Assembly: GCF_003063665.1 (NCBI RefSeq)
Contig: NZ_NESF01000002.1
Location: 124,001-188,000 of the forward strand
Reading direction: 5' to 3'
From: Limnohabitans sp. Hippo3
Lineage (GTDB): Bacteria > Pseudomonadota > Gammaproteobacteria > Burkholderiales > Burkholderiaceae_C
Length of the DNA: 64,000 nucleotides
Under the pieces are notes generated by a model. The model was not told the DNA's origin, searched no databases, and saw only the letters and a list, made by a program, of their open reading frames with translations. Below are positions 25,368 through 33,801 of the stretch, in pieces. The stretch's first letter is position 1, and each line of letters opens with the position of its first letter. The position numbers and the translations under genes are program-made.

Positions 25368-26540
25368 ATGCAATACACCCACGAGCACCGCGAGATCCAG
25401 AACACGCTCAAGCGTTTCATCGAATCTGAAATCAACCCCCATGTGGACGAATGGGAAGCCGCAGAAATTTTCCCTGCGCATGAGGTCTTCAAGAAGATGG
25501 GCAACTTGGGGCTCTTGGGCCTGACCAAGCCCGAGGCCTTTGGCGGTGCAGGCCTCGACTATTCCTACAGCCTGGCCATGGCCGAAGCGCTGGGGCACAT
25601 TGACTGCGGCGGCATTCCCATGGCCATTGGCGTACAGACCGACATGGCCACACCCGCGCTGGCGCGTTTTGGCAGCGATGAACTGCGCGCGCAGTTTCTG
25701 GCCCCGGCCATTGCGGGCGACATGGTGGGCTGCATCGGCGTGAGCGAGCCCGGTGCGGGCAGCGATGTGGCGGGCATCAAGACCGTGGCCCGCAAGGACG
25801 GCGACGACTATGTGATCAGCGGGCAAAAAATGTGGATCACCAACAGCCTGCAGGCCGACTGGATGTGCATGTTGGTCAACACGGGCGAAGGACCGATTCA
25901 CAAAAACAAAAGCCTGGTCATGGTGCCCATGCGCGAAAACGGCAAGTTGAGGCCCGGCATCGAAGTGGGCAAGAAGATCAAGAAGATCGGCATGAACAGC
26001 AGCGACACGGGCCTGATTTATTTTGACGAGGTGCGGGTGCCGCAGCGCTACCGCATCGGGGCTGAAGGTCAAGGCTTCATCTACCAAATGCAACAGTTTC
26101 AGGAGGAGCGCCTGTGGTGCGCGGCCAGCACCCTGCAGTCACTGACCAACTGCATCCAATGGACGGTGGAGTGGGCGCAAGAGCGCAAGCTGTTTGGCAG
26201 CACGCTGGCCGACCAGCAGTGGGTGCAGTTCAAGCTGGCCGAACTCAAGGCCGAGGTGGAAAGCCTGCGCGCCCTGACCTACCAGGCCTGCGAACATTAC
26301 ATCGCGGGCGAAGACGTGACCGAATGGGCCACCATGGCCAAGCTCAAAGCCGGACGCCTGAACCGCACCGTGCCCGACACCTGCCTGCAGTTTTGGGGTG
26401 GCATGGGCTTCACTTGGGAAAACAAGGTCTCGCGCATGTACCGCGATGGGCGCTTGGCCTCGATTGGCGGCGGCGCAGACGAAGTCATGCTGGGCATCCT
26501 GGCCAAGATGATGGGCATTACCAAGCGGCCCCAAAAATGA
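25368..26540 (+). CDS. Acyl-CoA dehydrogenase, citronellyl-CoA dehydrogenase (AtuD)-like
   Basis: A 390-residue acyl-CoA dehydrogenase, with CIGVSEPGAGSDVAGIKT, QKMWITNSLQ, SSDTGLIYFDEVRVPQRYRI and a C-terminal GGMGFTWENKVSRMYRDGRL segment. It sits between the carboxyltransferase and the glutaconyl-CoA-type hydratase, in the position of AtuD in the acyclic-terpene operon. There the product introduces the 2,3 double bond of citronellyl-CoA. The assignment is by context; isovaleryl-type substrates are not excluded. The stop overlaps the next start (ATGA). Confidence 0.82.
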   Translation: MQYTHEHREIQNTLKRFIESEINPHVDEWEAAEIFPAHEVFKKMGNLGLLGLTKPEAFGGAGLDYSYSLAMAEALGHIDCGGIPMAIGVQTDMATPALARFGSDELRAQFLAPAIAGDMVGCIGVSEPGAGSDVAGIKTVARKDGDDYVISGQKMWITNSLQADWMCMLVNTGEGPIHKNKSLVMVPMRENGKLRPGIEVGKKIKKIGMNSSDTGLIYFDEVRVPQRYRIGAEGQGFIYQMQQFQEERLWCAASTLQSLTNCIQWTVEWAQERKLFGSTLADQQWVQFKLAELKAEVESLRALTYQACEHYIAGEDVTEWATMAKLKAGRLNRTVPDTCLQFWGGMGFTWENKVSRMYRDGRLASIGGGADEVMLGILAKMMGITKRPQK

Positions 26541-27343
26541 GCAGCACTTTGTTGATCGAACGCCAGGGCGCGGTCGAGACCTGGACCCTGAACGACCCGG
26601 CCACGCGCAACGCCTTGAGCGACGCCATCTTGGACGGCTTGCTGAGTGCCTGCGCGCGGGCCGCACAAGACAGCGCACTGCGCATCGTGGTGCTGACTGG
26701 CGCAGGCGGGGCCTTTTGCGCAGGCGGCAGTTTGGGTGGCTTTGCCAGCCTGATCGGTCAGCCCTTGCGGGACGGGCAAACCGACCCCCTGCTCGCCATG
26801 AACCGCAGCTTTGGTGACCTGCTGCATGCCTTGAGCACCCTGCCCCAGCTGCTGGTCTGCCGGGTCGATGGCGCGGCCATGGGCGGCGGCTTTGGCCTGG
26901 TGTGCTGCGCCGACCATGTGGTGGCCACAGCGCGTTCGGTGCTGGGCACGCCCGAAGTCACGCTGGGCTTGCCGCCTGCGCAAATTGCGCCATTTGTGTG
27001 GCAACGCCTGGGCGAGAGCGCCGCACGCCAATGCCTGCTGCAAGGGCTGAGCTACAGCGCAGCGCAAGCGCTGCAAGTGGGTCTGGTGCACGAAGTCATC
27101 GAAGAGGGCAGCGATGCAGCTTGGCAAGCGACTTTGCAGCGCCTCTTGCGCGCCGCGCCCGGCGCGGTGGCCAGCACCAAACAATTGCTGCGCAGCTTGC
27201 GCGGCCCGGTGCCCGACTTGCGTGATACCGCAGCGCAGGCTTTTGCCAGTGGCTTGCGCAGTGCCGAAGCCGCCCAAGGCCTGGCCGCGTTTGCACGCAA
27301 ACAGCCAGCACCCTGGGCCCAAGCTACCGGAGGCCAGCCATGA
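26537..27343 (+). CDS. Enoyl-CoA hydratase, methyl/isohexenyl-glutaconyl-CoA hydratase-like
   Basis: A 268-residue crotonase-fold protein. The oxyanion segment reads AAMGGGFGLVCCADH, with Gly where ordinary enoyl-CoA hydratases have the first catalytic Glu, and the second is GTPEVTLGLPPAQIAPFVWQ. Both features (GGGxGL, and a Pro-Ala-x-Ile-x-Pro stretch) are typical of LiuC/AtuE hydratases that act after a biotin-dependent carboxylase. It is coupled by ATGA overlaps to the dehydrogenase before and the biotin carboxylase after it, which supports a role hydrating the carboxylase product. Confidence 0.85.
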   Translation: MSSTLLIERQGAVETWTLNDPATRNALSDAILDGLLSACARAAQDSALRIVVLTGAGGAFCAGGSLGGFASLIGQPLRDGQTDPLLAMNRSFGDLLHALSTLPQLLVCRVDGAAMGGGFGLVCCADHVVATARSVLGTPEVTLGLPPAQIAPFVWQRLGESAARQCLLQGLSYSAAQALQVGLVHEVIEEGSDAAWQATLQRLLRAAPGAVASTKQLLRSLRGPVPDLRDTAAQAFASGLRSAEAAQGLAAFARKQPAPWAQATGGQP

Positions 27344-29310
27344 ACCGAACCGTCACCCGCCTGCTGATCGCCAACCGGGGCGAGATCGCCCGCCGCGTGA
27401 TCCGCACAGCCCGCCAGATGGGCATCCAGACGGTGGCCGTTTATTCAGACGCCGACCGCGACGCCCTGCATGTGCAAGAAGCCGACACGGCCGTTGCCTT
27501 GAGCGGTACGCTATCGGCCGATTCGTATTTGCGCATCGACAAGCTGCTGGAGGCAGCGCAGGTCAGCGGAGCTGACGCGGTACACCCGGGCTATGGCTTC
27601 CTGAGCGAAAACGCCGAGTTCGCCCAAGCGGTCATCGATGCAGGTCTGACCTGGGTCGGTCCGCCGCCCGAAGCCATCCGCGCCCTGGGCAGCAAGTCGG
27701 CCGCCAAGGCTTTGGCCCTGCAGCACGGCGTGCCTTGTCTGCCGGGCTACTTTGGCGCGGACCAAAGCGATGCCACCTTCACTGCACAAGCTGAGCAGTT
27801 GGGCTTGCCGCTGATGGTCAAAGCCGTGGCCGGAGGTGGCGGGCGTGGCATGCGCCTGGTGACCGACATGGCCCAGCTGCTGCCCGCCTTGCACAGCGCC
27901 CGCTCCGAAGCTCTGGCCGGTTTTGGCAACGGCGACTTGCTGCTGGAGCGCGCCTTGCTGCGGCCCCGTCACATCGAGGTGCAGATCATGGCCGACACAC
28001 ACGGCCACTGCATCCACCTGGGTGAGCGCGACTGCTCGGTGCAACGCCGCCACCAAAAGATCATCGAAGAATCGCCCAGCCCAGCCGTCAGCCCCGCACT
28101 GCGCGAGCAGCTGGGCCAGGCGGCCATTGCGCTGGCGCAATCGGCGGGCTATGTGGGCGCGGGCACGGTGGAGTTTTTGCTGGACGAAGCACAAGCCGAA
28201 AAGCCGTTTTATCTGATGGAGATGAACACCCGCCTGCAGGTGGAACACCCGGTGACTGAAATGCTGACCGGCCTCGATTTAGTCGAGTGGCAGCTGCGCA
28301 TCGCACGCGGCGAAGCGCTGCCGCTGGCACAAGCCGATGTGCAGCTGCAAGGCCACGCCATCGAAGTGCGGCTGTGCGCCGAGGACGAAAACTTCACGCC
28401 GCAAACCGGCACGGTGCAAGTCTTTACTGCGCCTGCAGGTTTGCGCTTTGACCATGCATTGCAGGTGGGCAGCGTGGTCACGCCGCACTACGACGCGATG
28501 CTGGGCAAGCTGATCGCGCACGCGCCCACCCGCGCAGAAGCCATCGACCGCCTGCGCACAGGCCTGGACCAGACGGCCGTGCTGGGCCTGCCCACCAACC
28601 GGGCGTTTTTGGCCGCGTGTTTGCAGCACCCGGTGTTCCGCGCGGGCGAGGCCTTGATCCCTTTCCTGGCCGAACAAGCCGATGCGGTGCGCCAAAGCCT
28701 GCAGGCGACGAGCGATGCCCGTGCCGTGTCCGCTCTGGCTGTGTTGTATACCAACCAAGCGCCTGCAACCACCATGCCCAGCCCCTTCACGCGACCGGTG
28801 CGCTTGGGGCTGGGCTCAGACACCCTCTCGCTGAACTTGCAGGAACTCGGGCAAGGCCGAGTGCGCGTCCAGACAGGCGAGGCCACACACGAGGCCCGCG
28901 TGGAGCGCAGCGCTGAGTTGCTGCACATCGACCTGAACGGCAGCCGCTGGCACGCCCGTGCCGTGAAATGCCGAGGCACGAACACCACCACGCAGTGGCA
29001 TGTGCAGCTGCAAGGCCCCGAAAACCTTGAGCTGTGGCTCACCGAACAAAGCTACAACCCCCCGAACACAGGCACCAGTGCGCAAGCCGCGCAATCGTTG
29101 CGCGCCCCCTTCAACGGCAAGCTGATCGCACTGCATGTGCAAGAAGGCCAATCGGTCCAACAGGGTGATGCCGTGCTGGTGATCGAGTCGATGAAACTGG
29201 AACACACGCTGAGCGCCCCACGCGATGCGGTGGTGCACAGCGTCTTGGCCAGCGTGGGCCAACAGGTGGGTCCCGGCCAGTTGCTGGTGCAATGGAAGGA
29301 CGCTGTATGA
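27340..29310 (+). CDS. Acyl-CoA carboxylase biotin-containing (alpha) subunit, AtuF/LiuD-like
   Basis: A 656-residue biotin carboxylase plus biotin carrier. The ATP-grasp biotin carboxylase domain spans about 1-450 (LLIANRGEIARRVIRTARQ, KAVAGGGGRGM, ERDCSVQRRHQKIIEESPSP, MEMNTRLQVEHPVTEMLTG). The C-terminal biotinyl domain carries VIESMKLEH with biotinylated Lys619. It pairs with the carboxyltransferase three genes upstream to form an alpha6beta6-type holoenzyme. The length suits methylcrotonyl- or geranyl-CoA carboxylase. Confidence 0.9.
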   Translation: MNRTVTRLLIANRGEIARRVIRTARQMGIQTVAVYSDADRDALHVQEADTAVALSGTLSADSYLRIDKLLEAAQVSGADAVHPGYGFLSENAEFAQAVIDAGLTWVGPPPEAIRALGSKSAAKALALQHGVPCLPGYFGADQSDATFTAQAEQLGLPLMVKAVAGGGGRGMRLVTDMAQLLPALHSARSEALAGFGNGDLLLERALLRPRHIEVQIMADTHGHCIHLGERDCSVQRRHQKIIEESPSPAVSPALREQLGQAAIALAQSAGYVGAGTVEFLLDEAQAEKPFYLMEMNTRLQVEHPVTEMLTGLDLVEWQLRIARGEALPLAQADVQLQGHAIEVRLCAEDENFTPQTGTVQVFTAPAGLRFDHALQVGSVVTPHYDAMLGKLIAHAPTRAEAIDRLRTGLDQTAVLGLPTNRAFLAACLQHPVFRAGEALIPFLAEQADAVRQSLQATSDARAVSALAVLYTNQAPATTMPSPFTRPVRLGLGSDTLSLNLQELGQGRVRVQTGEATHEARVERSAELLHIDLNGSRWHARAVKCRGTNTTTQWHVQLQGPENLELWLTEQSYNPPNTGTSAQAAQSLRAPFNGKLIALHVQEGQSVQQGDAVLVIESMKLEHTLSAPRDAVVHSVLASVGQQVGPGQLLVQWKDAV

Positions 29311-30476
29311 ACACCGCCGGCATCTCACCCACATTCACCGCCGAAGAACTGCAAGGCCTGCAAACCACGGTGGAGCGCTTTGCCAAACAAGCCATCGCCC
29401 CACATGTGCCCGCGTGGGAAGAAGCTGGTCAGTTTGATCGATCACTTTATACCCAAGCCGCCGAGTTGGGCCTGCTGGGCCTGGGCTATCCCGAACACCT
29501 GGGTGGCACACCCGCGCCCTGGCGTGCGCGCAACCTGCTGTCGCAAACCCTGGCGCGTTACGGCGGCAGCGGTGGCGTGATGGCCAGCCTGTTCTCGCTC
29601 AACATCGGCCTGCCGCCGGTCATGGCGCACGGCAGCGCCGAACTGCAGGCCGAAGTGGTGCCGCCTGTGCTGCGCGGCGAACGCATCGCGGCACTGGCTA
29701 TCACCGAGCCCGGTGGCGGCTCGGATGTGGCCAGCCTGCGCACCACCGCCCGCGCCGATGGCGCGGACTACGTGATCGACGGCGAGAAAGTCTTCATCAC
29801 CTCGGGCCTGCGCGCCGACTGGATCACGCTGGCCGTGCGCACCGACCCGGCCAGCAAGGGTGCCAGCTGCATTTCGATGGTCGTGGTGCCGGGCGACACA
29901 CCCGGTATTTCGCGCACACGCCTACACAAAATGGGCTGGCACAGTTCGGACACGGCTCAGCTGCGTTTTGACGGCGTGCGCGTGCCCCAACGTTACCGCA
30001 TCGGCGACGAAGGCGCGGGCTTCAAGATGATCATGGGCAACTTCAATGGCGAGCGCCTGGCCATGTCGGCCATGGCACTGGGTTTTGCCCAGGCTTGTTA
30101 TGACGAAGCACTGGCCTGGAGTCGCCAACGCCAGACCTTTGGTGCGGCCCTGATCGAGCGGCAGGCAATTCGCCACAAGCTGATGGACATGCAAATGCGC
30201 ATCTCGTCCACCCAGGCCTGGGTGGATGCCGTGACGCAGCAAGCCGATGCAGGACAAACCGGTGCCGAGTGGGTGGCGCAGGTGTGCCTGCTGAAAAACC
30301 ATGCCACCCAAACCATGCAGTTTTGCGCCGATGCTGCAGTGCAGATGCTCGGCGGCATGGGCTATATGCGCGGCACCGTGAGTGAGCGGGTTTACCGCGA
30401 GGTCAAAGTCATGATGATCGGCGGCGGTGCCGAAGAGATCATGAAAGAGCTGGCTGCCAAACAACTGGGCATTTGA
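29307..30476 (+). CDS. Acyl-CoA dehydrogenase, last gene of the carboxylase operon
   Basis: A 389-residue acyl-CoA dehydrogenase with ALAITEPGGGSDVASLRT, GEKVFITSGLRADWI, HSSDTAQLRFDGVRVPQRYR and GGMGYMRGTVSERVYREVKV. The ATG at 29307 overlaps the biotin carboxylase stop by 4 nt. It is a second dehydrogenase of the same operon and only moderately similar to the first, so it may take a different intermediate, for instance a later shortened or branched acyl-CoA. Confidence 0.88.
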   Translation: MNTAGISPTFTAEELQGLQTTVERFAKQAIAPHVPAWEEAGQFDRSLYTQAAELGLLGLGYPEHLGGTPAPWRARNLLSQTLARYGGSGGVMASLFSLNIGLPPVMAHGSAELQAEVVPPVLRGERIAALAITEPGGGSDVASLRTTARADGADYVIDGEKVFITSGLRADWITLAVRTDPASKGASCISMVVVPGDTPGISRTRLHKMGWHSSDTAQLRFDGVRVPQRYRIGDEGAGFKMIMGNFNGERLAMSAMALGFAQACYDEALAWSRQRQTFGAALIERQAIRHKLMDMQMRISSTQAWVDAVTQQADAGQTGAEWVAQVCLLKNHATQTMQFCADAAVQMLGGMGYMRGTVSERVYREVKVMMIGGGAEEIMKELAAKQLGI

Positions 30477-30551
30477 GCGCCCAGCCCACCGCGCCATCGC
30501 AGAGCCGACAGCAGACGCCTGTGCAACAACGGGTGGGTGGGGCGTGCAAAC

Positions 30552-30839
30552 TCAGTCGAAAATTTCGTGCAACCAGGACTTTTTGCGTTTGTAGCCGTCT
30601 CGGTCGCCGTAGCCATAACGCCCGTCACCGTAAGCTTGCGGGCGCTGCATGCCTGGTGCTGGCTGAGTGGGCTGCTGCGGTGCTGCGGGCACAGGGGCGG
30701 CCGCTGCAGCGCGGTCCAGCAGTTTGTCCAGCTCGCCCCGGTCCAGCCAGATGCCCCGGCAGGATGGGCAGTAATCGATTTCGACGCCTTGGCGCTCGGC
30801 CATGACGAGGGGGGTATCGGCACAAGTGGGACATTTCAT
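30552..30839 (-). CDS. Small TFIIB-type zinc-ribbon protein
   Basis: A 95-residue protein. The N-terminus MKCPTCADTPLV plus DYCPSCRGIWLDRGELDKL forms a Cys4 zinc ribbon of the zf-TFIIB family. The remainder is a Pro/Ala/Gln linker, a Gly-Tyr-rich patch (GDGRYGYGDRDGY) and a basic C-terminus. Start at 30839 because AAGGAAT precedes it and the ribbon begins at once. Convergent with the acyl-CoA dehydrogenase. The function of this common small family is unknown. Confidence 0.85.
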   Translation of the reverse strand: MKCPTCADTPLVMAERQGVEIDYCPSCRGIWLDRGELDKLLDRAAAAAPVPAAPQQPTQPAPGMQRPQAYGDGRYGYGDRDGYKRKKSWLHEIFD

Positions 30840-31050
30840 GGTGATTCCTTTGAATTTGGACAAGCGCAACATGTGAATCAAACCTTCATCCATTCCACCG
30901 CACCGTCTGGCAACGCACGCCCTTCGGCCGCAGAGGGCAACCAGACGCTGCAGCCCACGGAATGCAGGTGAAATGTGGACTGACTTTACGGCTGCCATGA
31001 ATCTGGTAAAAGCAGATAATCGCTGATCAACCCTCTCAAAAATTCTGTCC

Positions 31051-31944
31051 ATGCGCACCACGTTCAACTACAAGCACCTGTACTACTTCTGGGTTGTGGC
31101 CAAGGAAGGCGGCATCACACGGGCGGCCGACAAGCTCGACATGGCGGTACAAACCGTTAGCGCCCAGGTGCGGGAGCTGGAGCGCTCGCTGGGCTATGCC
31201 CTGCTCAAACCCGCCGGGCGCGGCCTGTCCTTGACCGATGCAGGACTGGCGGCCATGCAGCAAGCCGATCAGATTTTTCAGTTGGGCGAAAACCTGCCGG
31301 CCAAGGTGCGCGACGCGGTGAGCTCGCCCACCGTGCGGCTGGCCGCAGGCATCTCGGATGGTTTGCCCAAACTGGTGGTGCGCCGCCTGATGCAGCCCGT
31401 GATGGGCGAGCCGCATTTGCGCTTGCTCTGCCACGAGGGGGAGTTCGACGACCTGCTGGGCGACCTGGCCCTGCACCGCCTGGACGTGGTGCTGTCAGAC
31501 CGACCTGCACCGGGCAATGCCAACATCAAGCTCTACAACCACGCACTGGGCTCGTCCGCCGTGTCCTGGTACGGCAGCGCGGCGCTGGTCAAATCGGCCA
31601 AGAAGAAATTTCCGGCCAGCCTGGCCGAGGTGCCTGTGCTGCTGCCCACCGGCCACACCGCCGTGCGCACCCGGCTGGACCATTGGTTTGAACACCACGC
31701 CATTCAGCCACGCATCGTGGGCGAATTCGAAGACAGCGCCTTGCTCAAGACCTTTGGCGAAAGCGGCATGGGCGTGTTCCCAGCCGCCGAATGGGTGCAC
31801 GACGAGTTGCTGGCGCACTACGATGTGCAACGCCTCGGACCTTGCGAAGGGGTGAAGGAAAACTTTTTTGCCATCGGCACCGAAAAGAAAGTGCAGCACC
31901 CGCTCGTACAGCGGCTCTTGCAGGCCAGCGACGCAGCCCATTGA
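31051..31944 (+). CDS. nhaR: NhaR-type LysR transcriptional regulator
   Basis: A 297-residue LysR regulator. HTH residues 5-65 are FNYKHLYYFWVVAKEGGITR and LDMAVQTVSAQVRELERSLG. The effector domain keeps features of NhaR: LSDRPAP, YNHALGSSAVSWYGS, LLPTGHTAVRTRLDHWFEHH and VGEFEDSALLKTFGESGMGV. NhaR of enterics activates nhaA in response to sodium. No antiporter gene is adjacent here, so its target is elsewhere or different. It converges on terC. Confidence 0.85.
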   Translation: MRTTFNYKHLYYFWVVAKEGGITRAADKLDMAVQTVSAQVRELERSLGYALLKPAGRGLSLTDAGLAAMQQADQIFQLGENLPAKVRDAVSSPTVRLAAGISDGLPKLVVRRLMQPVMGEPHLRLLCHEGEFDDLLGDLALHRLDVVLSDRPAPGNANIKLYNHALGSSAVSWYGSAALVKSAKKKFPASLAEVPVLLPTGHTAVRTRLDHWFEHHAIQPRIVGEFEDSALLKTFGESGMGVFPAAEWVHDELLAHYDVQRLGPCEGVKENFFAIGTEKKVQHPLVQRLLQASDAAH

Positions 31945-31963
31945 GACGTGCGCTCCAGATGTG

Positions 31964-31995
31964 AAAAAGCCCCCAGGGCTTAGGGCCCTGGAGGC
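31964..31995 (-). terminator. Terminator of terC
   Basis: On the minus strand GCCTCCAGGGC pairs with GCCCTGGGGGC around a 5-nt loop and is followed by TTTTTC. It lies just past the terC stop and also separates it from the convergent nhaR gene. Confidence 0.8.
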
Positions 31996-32015
31996 TGGTT
32001 CACGAACACCGCGTG

Positions 32016-32963
32016 TCAGGCTTTGGCTGAACGCACACTGAGCAGCATGGTCGTGGCCAGGATGCCGACCACCACGGCCAGCGAGATGCCCACCGGGATC
32101 TTGAACACATCGATCAGGCACATCTTGGTGCCGATGAACACCAGGATCACGGCCAGGCCGTAGTTGAGCAGGTGGAACTTGTTGGCCACCGCCGCCAGCA
32201 GGAAGTACATGGCACGCAAGCCCAGGATCGCGAACACGTTGCTGGTCAGCACGATGAAGGGGTCCGAGGTGATCGCGAAAATCGCCGGGATCGAGTCCAC
32301 CGCAAAGATCACATCGGTCAGCGCGATCAGGCAGATCACCATGAACAGTGGGGTCGCGATTTTCTTGCCGTTCTCCACCGTCCAGAAGTTTTCACCGTCG
32401 TAGTTCTTGCTCACAGGCAGCACCTTGCGCAGCAACTTGAGGGCCGGGTTGTCTTCCAGGTCAGGCTCTTTGCCCGCCGCCCACCACATCTTCACACCGG
32501 TGAGGATCAGGAAAGCACCAAACACATAGAGCACCCAGTGGAATTCGGCCAGCAGCCAGCCACCGACCAGGATCATCACGGTGCGCAGCACGATGGCGCC
32601 GATGATGCCGATCATGAGCACACGCTTCTGGAAATTCGTGGGCACCGCAAAGTAGGTGAAGATCATCAGGAAGACAAAAATGTTGTCCACCGCCAATGAT
32701 TTTTCGATCAAGTAGCCGGTCAGGAACTCCAGCGACTTGGTGTTGGCCAGTTCCAACGATCCGGTCGTGTCCTTGATGGCCCACCAGAACAAGCCGTTGA
32801 ACAGAAAACTCAGCGCGATCCAGATCAGGGACCAGTTGAGCGCTTCCTTGACGCCGATGTCATGGGCGCCCTGCTTTTTGAGCACCACAAAGTCCACGAA
32901 CAGCGACACCAGCACAATGGCCACAAATGTGGCCCAGAGCCACAGGGGGGCAATGGTTTCCAT
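32016..32963 (-). CDS. TerC/Alx-family membrane protein
   Basis: A 315-residue integral membrane protein with about nine transmembrane segments. The TerC signatures are IEKSLAVDNIFVFLMIFTYF and LIALTDVIFAVDSIPAIFAI, each with conserved acidic residues inside the membrane. Alx/TerC proteins are linked to metal (manganese) export and membrane-protein metalation. Alx genes are often preceded by a yybP-ykoY riboswitch; I could not recognise that element in the 226-bp upstream region. Confidence 0.9.
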   Translation of the reverse strand: METIAPLWLWATFVAIVLVSLFVDFVVLKKQGAHDIGVKEALNWSLIWIALSFLFNGLFWWAIKDTTGSLELANTKSLEFLTGYLIEKSLAVDNIFVFLMIFTYFAVPTNFQKRVLMIGIIGAIVLRTVMILVGGWLLAEFHWVLYVFGAFLILTGVKMWWAAGKEPDLEDNPALKLLRKVLPVSKNYDGENFWTVENGKKIATPLFMVICLIALTDVIFAVDSIPAIFAITSDPFIVLTSNVFAILGLRAMYFLLAAVANKFHLLNYGLAVILVFIGTKMCLIDVFKIPVGISLAVVVGILATTMLLSVRSAKA

Positions 32964-33189
32964 GAAATTCCTCTTTTGTTATCGAAAACACCGATCAGCC
33001 GGACCGACCTGCCAACTGCCCAGCGCATGAATCCGGACACTTGGCCTGCACGGCCGTTTGAAGGTCTTTATTTTTATTGAATAAAACGATATTTCTTTCC
33101 TAAAAAACAAGAATGTCACACTGAAATTTCTTGCTGTTTCCACCAGGACCCGGCAGGCAACATGCGCCCATCGACACACTGGACGCGTC
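32964..33189. promoter_or_regulatory. Divergent promoter region terC / DUF2062 gene
   Basis: A 226-bp gap with an AT-rich core (about 33060-33125, with runs such as TTTATTTTTATTGAATAAAA) suited to back-to-back promoters. GC-rich inverted segments lie near terC (CCGGAC and GGACCGACC around 33000-33035). No known riboswitch recognised. Confidence 0.4.
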
Positions 33190-33711
33190 ATGCCTGTTTT
33201 CCACACCTTAAGAGCCTCCCTACAAAAAGCGCTGCCCACCCGCGAATCCCTGGCGCAACACGCCTGGCTGCGCCCGGTGGCACACCAGCTGCTGCACCCC
33301 CAGCTGTGGCGGCTTCAACACGAGTCGGTGGCACGGGGCGTGGCCATTGGCACTTTCTGGGCCTTCGTGATCCCCTTGGGTCAAACCTTTGTCGCTGCGG
33401 CCCACTGCACCTGGTGGCGCGGCAACATTCCGGCAGCGGCCGTCATGACCATGCTGACCAACCCACTGACTTTCGGTTTCTGGCTGTGGTTGGCCTATCC
33501 CGTCGGCAACCTGTTCCTGGGCACGCCCATGTCCGCAGACAATGGGCCAGACACGGGCTGGGCAAGCGGCTTGCAAGAAGTCGGCGGCCCGGTGCTGCTG
33601 GGCATGGGCATTTTTGGCGTAGGCGGCGCCGCAGTGGCTTATGGGCTGGTCAAACTCGGCTGGCGTGTGCGTGTGGCACTGCGACGCCGCCGTTCCAACG
33701 CTGGGGGATGA
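33190..33711 (+). CDS. DUF2062 membrane protein
   Basis: A 173-residue protein with a basic N-terminal region followed by two or three membrane segments (VARGVAIGTFWAFVIPLGQT; TNPLTFGFWLWLAYPVGNLF; VLLGMGIFGVGGAAVAYGLV). The Gly-x-Phe-x4-Pro-Gly/Leu-Gln and Asn-Pro-Leu-Thr patterns are typical of DUF2062, a widespread inner-membrane family of unknown function. Single-gene unit followed by a strong terminator. Confidence 0.85.
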   Translation: MPVFHTLRASLQKALPTRESLAQHAWLRPVAHQLLHPQLWRLQHESVARGVAIGTFWAFVIPLGQTFVAAAHCTWWRGNIPAAAVMTMLTNPLTFGFWLWLAYPVGNLFLGTPMSADNGPDTGWASGLQEVGGPVLLGMGIFGVGGAAVAYGLVKLGWRVRVALRRRRSNAGG

Positions 33712-33740
33712 CAGCCCCCTGGGCACTTGGAACGCTCAAG

Positions 33741-33780
33741 AAAAAACCGCCAGGCCCTCTCGGGCACTGGCGGTTTTTTT
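33741..33780. terminator. Bidirectional terminator
   Basis: AAAAAACCGCCAG pairs with CTGGCGGTTTTTTT around a 14-nt loop that can itself pair. It is symmetric, serving both the rightward DUF2062 gene and the leftward livK-like operon end. Confidence 0.9.
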
Positions 33781-33801
33781 GTGCAGCGGGCGCTGCAGGT
33801 T

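Noticed and set aside
32964-33189. yybP-ykoY manganese riboswitch before terC
   Set aside because: Alx/TerC genes often carry one, but I could not align the conserved loop sequences here. A covariance-model search would decide.
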